From assembly GCF_023375975.1 (NCBI RefSeq), contig NC_064410.1, positions 54,236,501 to 54,300,500 on the forward strand: DNA of 64,000 nt. The letters are read 5' to 3'. Under the pieces are notes generated by a model that did no database searches, had not been told where the DNA came from, and saw only the letters and a list, made by a program, of their open reading frames with translations. This document shows, piece by piece, positions 57,250-64,000 of the stretch. Origin of the DNA: Astyanax mexicanus. Lineage: Eukaryota > Chordata > Actinopteri > Characiformes > Acestrorhamphidae. Position numbers and translations under genes: made by a program. Position 1 is the stretch's first letter; each line of letters starts with the position of its first letter.

Positions 57250-57900
57250 CAGTTCAGATCACAGTTCAGGCGTAGCTCTCCGGGCCGAACCTGACGGAGG
57301 ACGTCATTGGCTGTTGTGAGGAAGCATGGCTGGGTTTCTCAGCGGCTGATGAATGTGCCACTCTGTTCAGTCACTGCGAAGAGCAGCTACCTGAGACAGT
57401 CTTTACCCAGGAGCCGGGCTCTCTGACCTACATCCTCCTCATTCATCAGCCGCACTGATGCACACTCGCTGTCTGACATGGGAGAGAGAGCTTGTTCCAC
57501 ATGGGACTCACTCTTGGCAGGGAGGCTGGTAGTGAGGATCGGAGTGCTGGAGCAGATAAGGTGCAGTGAATCAGTCATCCCAGCGCTGAGAACCCTCATC
57601 CAGGCATTGTTAAATGTTTAATGATATGTCAGACACCAGGGCACCAATATTATGACTTATGCCTTTTCAGCTGGTGATAAGGGCACGGAGAAGCCCCATT
57701 TTTAGCCTTTCCGATGGATTCTTAACGACCACAGTAAATGTAGCCGCCGCTCTCAGCCTACAATATTAAAGCGCATTTTTGGAGGAATGACACACTGTAG
57801 TTCACACTGAGCTAGATAATGTTTCAGCTTCATTTCAACACTTGTAGAAGAATGGGAAACGGTGTTACTGGCTCTGCGTCCAAACATCATTACTCTGACA
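57250..57900. other. Non-repetitive GC-richer island, function unknown
   Basis: About 650 bases have mixed composition, scattered CpGs and no match to the window's repeat families. There is a CRE-like GACGTCATTGG at about 57301. A 70-codon minus-strand frame (57387-57599) shows no recognised family. It is a candidate regulatory element; no more can be said from one sequence. Confidence 0.35.
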
Positions 57901-58168
57901 AAACTGTGTCAGAGCAGTTTGCCTAATTCGATAGTTCTTAATCTGTGGTAAATGTACTGCTGGCGGTATACAAAGCTTTACGAGGTGAAGCACCAGATGA
58001 AAATTACTGCATTAAGAAAATATCACTAACTGAAATTTCAAAATTTTTATTTGTCTGTATTTAGTGCTTGATCTGTTTAGACTATGTTAGTACACTCACC
58101 TTACAGTTATACACTCTGTAACTACACAGTAAATTCTCTTAAAGAGTTGAATATAACAGCAGAATTAT

Positions 58169-58171
<3 letters not shown>

Positions 58172-58215
<44 letters not shown>
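58172..58215. repeat. (AT)22 microsatellite
   Basis: This is an uninterrupted AT run in AT-rich DNA. Confidence 0.93.
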
Positions 58216-58218
<3 letters not shown>

Positions 58219-59184
58219 GTGTTGAAAATAGCATTTTACTGTTAACTAAACACTATTTGGCGTCAAATATTAACAAAATATTTAATACTCATCTGTGTTA
58301 ACAATTTTTCAAGAACAGACAGACAGAACAACTTTCCGAAGTGTATATTTTAAATAACAACTCTACACATTGTTCATCGTTCAGTGTTCATTTTAAACTT
58401 ATCTTTGTATAATACAGGGTGAGTCAAAAATCTCAAGACTTTTAGTTTAATTAATTAGTGCTAAAGGTCTCAATAAATCAATAAACTTAAATTTACGCAC
58501 GTCTGATTTTGTTCAAGTAATTATTGCACACTTTCTGTGCAGAAATCCTATAAACTTCATTTCACTTCTAAAATAACACTGTGTTCATCTGCTATATGAT
58601 ATATTTAACTGAAATTTCTGTAAATAACTTACGAATAACCTACAGTGTAGTGAAATACTGTAGTTCATTACATCGTAATGCACTCCTGATACAGTATTTG
58701 CCTCTGTTATTTCACTCAGTAGGCATACAGCATGAATCATAAATAATAATCAATAATTTGCCGATTGCAAAAGCAGGCAAGGCCCACCCAGCAGAGTCAG
58801 TGAGTTTGATAAGGGTGGTGTGTGGTCTGAAAGAGAACCACTGCCCTAAATCATTTTGTTTGGAGGGATAATCTATGTGATCGGTTTTGAACCCAGCCAG
58901 CAGATGGGGTGCTAAAGTTATTACACTGTTCTTTATGCTGAGGGAGGAATGAACAATATTAGTTTTAGGCCTGCTGAGTGAAAAGAGGCCTGACTGCTAC
59001 CAAAAACATGAACTGAATTGTCTGTTTCAGACAGAATAACAGGATTGTTATTTTTTATGATTAGTAGTATTATGTTTCTTTATAATTCACAGTATTTTTT
59101 TAGAGCGGCTGGGGTGGAATAACATGATCAGAAACAGCTGCTCCCTTTATTTATATCTCTGCTCTGCTTTCATTCTGCTGGACT

Positions 59185-59390
59185 GAAGGCTGTGGGAGGT
59201 GTCTGGTGTCAATCATGTTGTGCCAGCTTTGATGTTTTATAAAACAATGGCTATCTGCTTCCTGCAGGACATGTCCTATAGGATATTTATGTGTGACCAT
59301 GCTGCTCATCCCTGTTTAGACACCTACTGTAGATAGGAAACTGTTAAAAATGAAGTGCAGTGTAACTACAGTGGTGTGTAACTACACAGA
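59185..59390 (+). repeat. Dispersed repeat, pair with 55545-55735
   Basis: See the partner entry. This copy ends 'gatagg aaactgttaaaaatgaagtg cagtgtaactac'. Confidence 0.7.
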
Positions 59391-59577
59391 TAACCCAGCT
59401 AATGTTATAAGAATGTTAAAAAGCTTTCAGGAAGGTTAGCGAAAAGTTATAAAAAAAAAATGAATGTCCAGGAATGTTTTAAAAAATGTGTGAGATAATA
59501 ATGGTTTGCATCACAGCATTTTTATAAAGCTTCTCACATAACATTCCCACCTAGATGAATACTAACATTATGGAAAC

Positions 59578-60122
59578 TGTCATGTCTGGTGCTGAAAGCA
59601 CACCTGGGGTTCCCACACTCAGCTCTACCTGCGTTAACCAAGCTTCCAACTACAATACCCAGAACGCACCACACCATGACATCACACTCAGTCCCGATCA
59701 CATGACACCTACAGGAAGTCCCGAATACTGATTACCCCTCAGTATAAATAGACCACGCTAATGCTCACTCCTTGCCGAGTAATTGTTTGGTTCGTCCTGC
59801 ATTACAAAGCGTTTCTATTGCCCTTGATGTTATTCCGTGTATGATCCTATTTCCGTGTATTACCGACCTTGATTTTTGCCTTGCCCGTGTATTGGATTAT
59901 CTGTGTATGACCTGGACTGTTACTTCACTACTGGATTACTGCCTTCTCTGTGATATCCCCTGCTCAAGTATGAACTCTGGACTGTCTCCCATTTATGGTA
60001 TGGTTTCCCTGCATATTGTTTCACTGGTATTGACCTGGCTTGTTTTGACTATCCATGCTAAATCTTTTAATAATTTTTTTTTACTGTATCCGCTCAAGTC
60101 TCCTCCTTGTCTGGCCCTGACA
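59578..60122 (+). mobile_element. Solo LTR of a retroelement, 5-bp target duplication
   Basis: GAAAC flanks both sides (59573-59577 and 60123-60127) of a 545-bp unit that begins TGTCATG and ends CTGACA, with the canonical TG...CA termini. A TATAAATA box lies at 59743-59750. It shares its 5' third with the LTR at 29325-29806. The 147-residue frame inside is not retroelement protein and is probably chance. No internal genes adjoin it. Confidence 0.85.
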
Positions 60123-60127
60123 GAAAC

Positions 60128-61790
60128 TTTAAAAGTAGCATTCCCAAAAATAAAGACATTAAAAAGTGAGACAAGTGATGTTGCAGTGATGTTGCCAGGA
60201 CATTTAAAAACATAAAATATTAAATAAGGTACTGGGAACATCCAGAAAACAATTCTCAGTTGAATACAGGTGGAGCAGTTGCACTGAGGCCTGTAGAGCC
60301 CAGTGTTGTCTTTACTTGAACCCTAAATCACTACATTTAAGATAGATTTTGATATTTATTTAGTATCTCCATGTCTCAGTGAATGTCAGTTTATGTTCCA
60401 ACGCATGATTTCCAATCTACAGACCATTGCTTTCTGCAAAATTTAGAATTTATATATTTTGCTTTTAATATCCAGAACTTAATTTTAGTCAAAACGAATT
60501 ATTTTTAACTACCGGTATTAGTTTTGTTGTACTGCTATTGGCAGATCACAGGGTTGTTGGTGCAATATCTGGGCCCATCTGCAATCCCCTGGCCCTGGTT
60601 TGTTATGCGGGAATATACAGATAACTGTATTTTACTGTACAGAGCTGGACCAAGGCATACTTGAATTACATGGCTGCTTAGGTCCTCCACACCACCAGGG
60701 GGAACCCACTGGTTACACTAATAACACTAATGTCATATGTTACTTTATATGTGTATAAAGAACTGCTTAGTGCAGTTCAGCCACTGTAAAAGGCCTAATC
60801 CACTGGAGATCCAATATGAACTTAAAAAAACGTAAACCATAAAACACAAGGAAGTGGGTAGTCCAGGTCTAGAAAATAAAAATGGGATGGATTTTTACTT
60901 TTTAAACTATTGCAAACAGAACTGTTTTAAACATCCCTATCTGAATTGTACTTCGGTGGAGGTGTTCCATAGACAAATTCTATTTTTTTTTCTTTTTTGC
61001 TACTGCAGACAATAAAGGTCAAGGAAGAGTTTAATGTGCAGCATGCATATACAACTCAGAGAGACCTATAATATTTCACAAAGAACAAAAAAAGTGAATT
61101 TTAACGGAAGGACACCTTTAAGCAAGGTAATGAATTGTAATGGGTAATGAAATTTGTACTTTGTTACTTGATACCTCTGGTTAATTCACCCTGCTTTTAA
61201 AAATGTATTCCACTTACAGTATTACAGCGGAATAAGTGTGTGTGTAAACTGTCTCATTAATACAAATCTTTTTTCATTTGAATCAATATAACCCAGGATC
61301 ACATTCAGCAGAAGGACCATGCTGACCATGAGTCAGAGCTGTAATAGTAATACGACACGTCTGGCTTTAGTAACTCACCCCGAGATCCAGGCGTGCCTGA
61401 GTCAGCGCCAGTGCCCATAATACTGCAGTGACCAGCAGTGTCCACCAAAATCACCTTCCACACCACCATACCACAACAGATCTGAGTCGCACTGCAGCAC
61501 TAGTCAAAGTGAAAAAGTGCACTGCATGACCTGAGAACCGTTTCCACGACTGTTCCCGTAACACAGGATATAAATATCTATCTTTTAAACATGTTATTGT
61601 GATTGCGAAATCTCCCAGGAATTGAACCTCCCATTTAATTGGCTTCTGCTCTGAAGAATTCCAGAAAGTGACGGTACTTTTGTGCAGTTTTCCTCACAGT
61701 GACAGATGTAAATAGAGAAGTATTCCCTCTTTTTTTTCCCACAGACTGTCAAATCCTGCCTTTCTACTCGTGGATTAGAAGATAAGCGCA
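60128..61790. other. Intergenic DNA, no gene seen
   Basis: AT-rich with mixed segments. About 61300-61560 is somewhat GC-richer and non-repetitive, but no exon could be supported. Confidence 0.45.
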
Positions 61791-61799
61791 TGCAAAAGT

Positions 61800-62290
61800 T
61801 AGACTTGAAGCGGCAAATATAATCAGGATTATGCTTTAGTTGTTTGGCTCTGAATACAAATCAGCTTCCCCGATCATAATTCAGGTGCGGTGCGTGCGTT
61901 TTCCAAAATAAAGCCTTTTATGAATAACAATGGCTCGACATTGATTTGGGATACGGTTTTATTGGAAGTGTTCCGTTTCACTACACATGGCATTAGGTGT
62001 AGTTTATAGGCTTTGGTGAAAACTCAGGCTTATATGGGATTATCTATATACTTTTGTAGCGCTTCAGAGGCTGGCTGCGGCCGGGATTATGATTTGGCGA
62101 CGGGAGAAAAGGCTGGAGATTAGTATGACCTCAATTTTAACTCATGTGTGCGCAATATGGGATTGAATTTCTGATCAGGGACAGGGCGGATCCTGTTCCG
62201 GCGAGGAACCGAAGGGGCCTTTGCTTTATCTAGACTGGGGCCGAGTGTGCATACCCACTGTCAGGAGATTACATTAGAACATGCAAAGCC
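61800..62290. other. Candidate conserved noncoding element
   Basis: Non-repetitive sequence with several CpGs and clustered transcription-factor-like words: 'aatcaggattatg' (a bicoid/Otx-type GGATTA), 'aataacaatgg' (SOX-type), 'tgatcataattcag' and 'tcttatctag'-like GATA words. No reading frame extends through it. The reading as an enhancer is inference. Confidence 0.3.
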
Positions 62291-62723
62291 ACACCACCAG
62301 TGCGACCACCAGGGAGTGAATGGAACAGATTAGAATTGCTTGCACAATATGAGTACAATATAAGAGAGCCAGTGAATGAGAAATGTAGGCCTACACCTGC
62401 TTCATTATCAGAATACTGTGCTTTTTGGTCCTCTATAACTACAGTAAGAATATTCTTTAGCAGGGCTGATTTTAGGTCACTGCAAAATAAAACAGTGTGA
62501 AGGTTGTGCTTGTTTTATTGATTGCAAAGTGTTTATACAGCCTGATATTTTTATGGAAAAAGCTAAACAAATAATTTAAAAACCTTAAGTATATAAAAAT
62601 AGTATTTGCAAAATCCCACCATTCACATTAAAAAACTGTATAAATGTGTGAAGGTCATTTAAAACAAATCTAGATGAAAATCTATAATCTACACAGTGTT
62701 TGTATGGAATTTAAGCAACTATA

Positions 62724-63133
62724 CAGCTCTGAAAAAACACTTAATGATGGTGTTTTTCCTTGATTGTAGCACATTGAAAAACTCCAGGAGTGGCATAAAG
62801 TTATCCAAAAGCAGTGTGTAAGACTGGTGGAGGAGAACATGCCAAGATACATGAAAACTGTGATTAAAAAACAGGGTTATTCCACCAAATATTGATTTCT
62901 AAACTCTTAAAACTTTATGAATATGAACTTGTTTTATTTGCATTTTTTTTTGTTATTTTAGCCATTTCTCATTTCCTGCAAATAAATACTCTGAATGACA
63001 ATATTTTTATTTGGAATTTGAGAGAAATGTCTATAGTTTATAAAATAAATCAACAATGTTCATTTTACTCAAACATTTACCTATAAATAGCAAAATCAGA
63101 GAAACTGATTCAGAAACTTTTTTTCCAGAGCTG
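62724..63133 (+). mobile_element. Tc1-like non-autonomous element, complete 410-bp copy
   Basis: It is flanked by TA (62722-62723 and 63134-63135). The ends are CAGCTCTGAAAAAA and TTTTTTTCCAGAGCTG. Inside, the plus strand from about 62778 reads an undamaged transposase C terminus, LQEWHKVIQKQCVRLVEENM then PRYMKTVIKKQGYSTKY and a stop at about 62895. The 5' two thirds of the transposase are deleted. Family members in the window are at 16535, 46385 and 49965. Confidence 0.9.
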
Positions 63134-63135
63134 TA

Positions 63136-64000
63136 GTATAAATACAAAAGGCACATTATTTTAATATTAATACAAAGCACAGCAGAAAACTGTACAGGAC
63201 GTTCCTGGTCAAGCTGGATGACCGGTCAGCTCATACAGTGCAGCAAAACAAAAACTCCTCTTTTTATTCTCCAGTTTAAATGATAGTGTATAAATAAAGG
63301 CTTTAATAAAATAAATAGGCTATAATTCATAGTTTTATACCTGGCAGAAACAGTTACAGACTGAGAGAACTGTAATTTACTTTTTCAGAAAATTGTTTCA
63401 AAGCCACTGATTTCCCAGAAAGCCAGTGTTCTGCTCATTTCCTGCTCTTGTGTTAAAGACACCCCTACTGTGCAGCAGCTGGAGGTGAAGTGTATGGTTG
63501 TGTAATGCAGCATTTTTTTTTCTTTTACTTCAGTTCTTCGCCAGGAGACTAATGAGCATTTCTGATTTCTTCTTACACTCTTTTTACTTTACTCCTACAG
63601 AAAAGGCCAGAGTATAGCCTTACAGTCTTATAGCCTTTTCTTATTTCACTGTCTCTTATCTATAATATTATATATTAAATATATTATACCTTTAATAGTA
63701 TAAATTACAATTACCAATATGCACACTAATTATAATTAGTAAAATATAATTAGTTAGATATCAATAATAGTCTTTTTACTAAGTTCTCATTAACATTTAA
63801 AACTGAATTATAGGTATGAAACTATAGTATAATACATATTAAAATACAAATCAATAACCATTTCTAAACTTAATTCTAGATATTTTAAATTTCACCTTTT
63901 ACTAGTTAAAATAATTAATGATATCTGTAATAGGACAAACCAGAATTATATTAAGGGTAAGTCTTTCTCACTTTAGAGATACGTAGATGTCATTATTACT
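63136..64000. other. Intergenic AT-rich DNA, no gene seen
   Basis: The last 500 bases are very AT-rich with TATA/TAAT phrases. No exon or repeat family is recognised. Confidence 0.5.

Noticed and set aside
59772..60215. 147-codon plus-strand open frame
   Set aside because: It lies mostly inside the solo LTR and crosses its 3' boundary; it has no retroelement protein motif.

Overview
The window looks like nuclear DNA from a teleost fish. Support comes from two vertebrate genes with ordinary GT/AG introns, AT-rich sequence full of microsatellites, and many fish-type repeats: Tc1/mariner elements and their deletion derivatives, tRNA-derived SINEs, MITEs and solo LTRs. The repeat mix resembles ostariophysan genomes (characins, catfishes and relatives). 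That placement is inference; no species is claimed.

Left edge (1-1990, minus strand): the 5' end of atp5mf, the f subunit of mitochondrial ATP synthase. A five-codon coding first exon and the start of exon 2 are visible. The CpG-rich promoter sits at about 1873-2000, and the gene runs off the left edge.

1990-17380: intergenic DNA with SINEs, MITEs, a degenerate minisatellite (10.1-11.2 kb) and a (CA)43 array. No further gene was recognised.

17380-45640 (plus strand): the complete slc29a4 gene for the plasma membrane monoamine transporter (ENT4/PMAT). A probable noncoding first exon lies at about 17.4-17.73 kb. Ten coding exons between 26537 and 45045 join in frame to a 523-residue, 11-helix protein. 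A poly(A) signal is at 45610. Its introns hold a second minisatellite (18.5-19.4 kb), a third (27.1-28.2 kb), a solo LTR, and a structurally intact Tc1 transposon of 1,649 bp with an open 340-codon transposase (31711-33359).

45640-64000: a gene-poor stretch of SINEs, decayed Tc1 copies, a second solo LTR, and several non-repetitive, CpG- or GC-richer islands (about 49.65-49.87, 52.43-52.90, 57.25-57.90 and 61.80-62.29 kb). These islands could be conserved noncoding elements or exons of an unseen gene.

No new multi-gene system was found. The most interesting items are the intact Tc1 with a two-site terminal repeat structure, a tandem splice donor in slc29a4 exon 7 that would add or drop three residues in frame, direct repeats bracketing slc29a4 exon 9, two solo LTRs with perfect 5-bp target duplications, and (TA)n arrays at the broken ends of Tc1-like elements.
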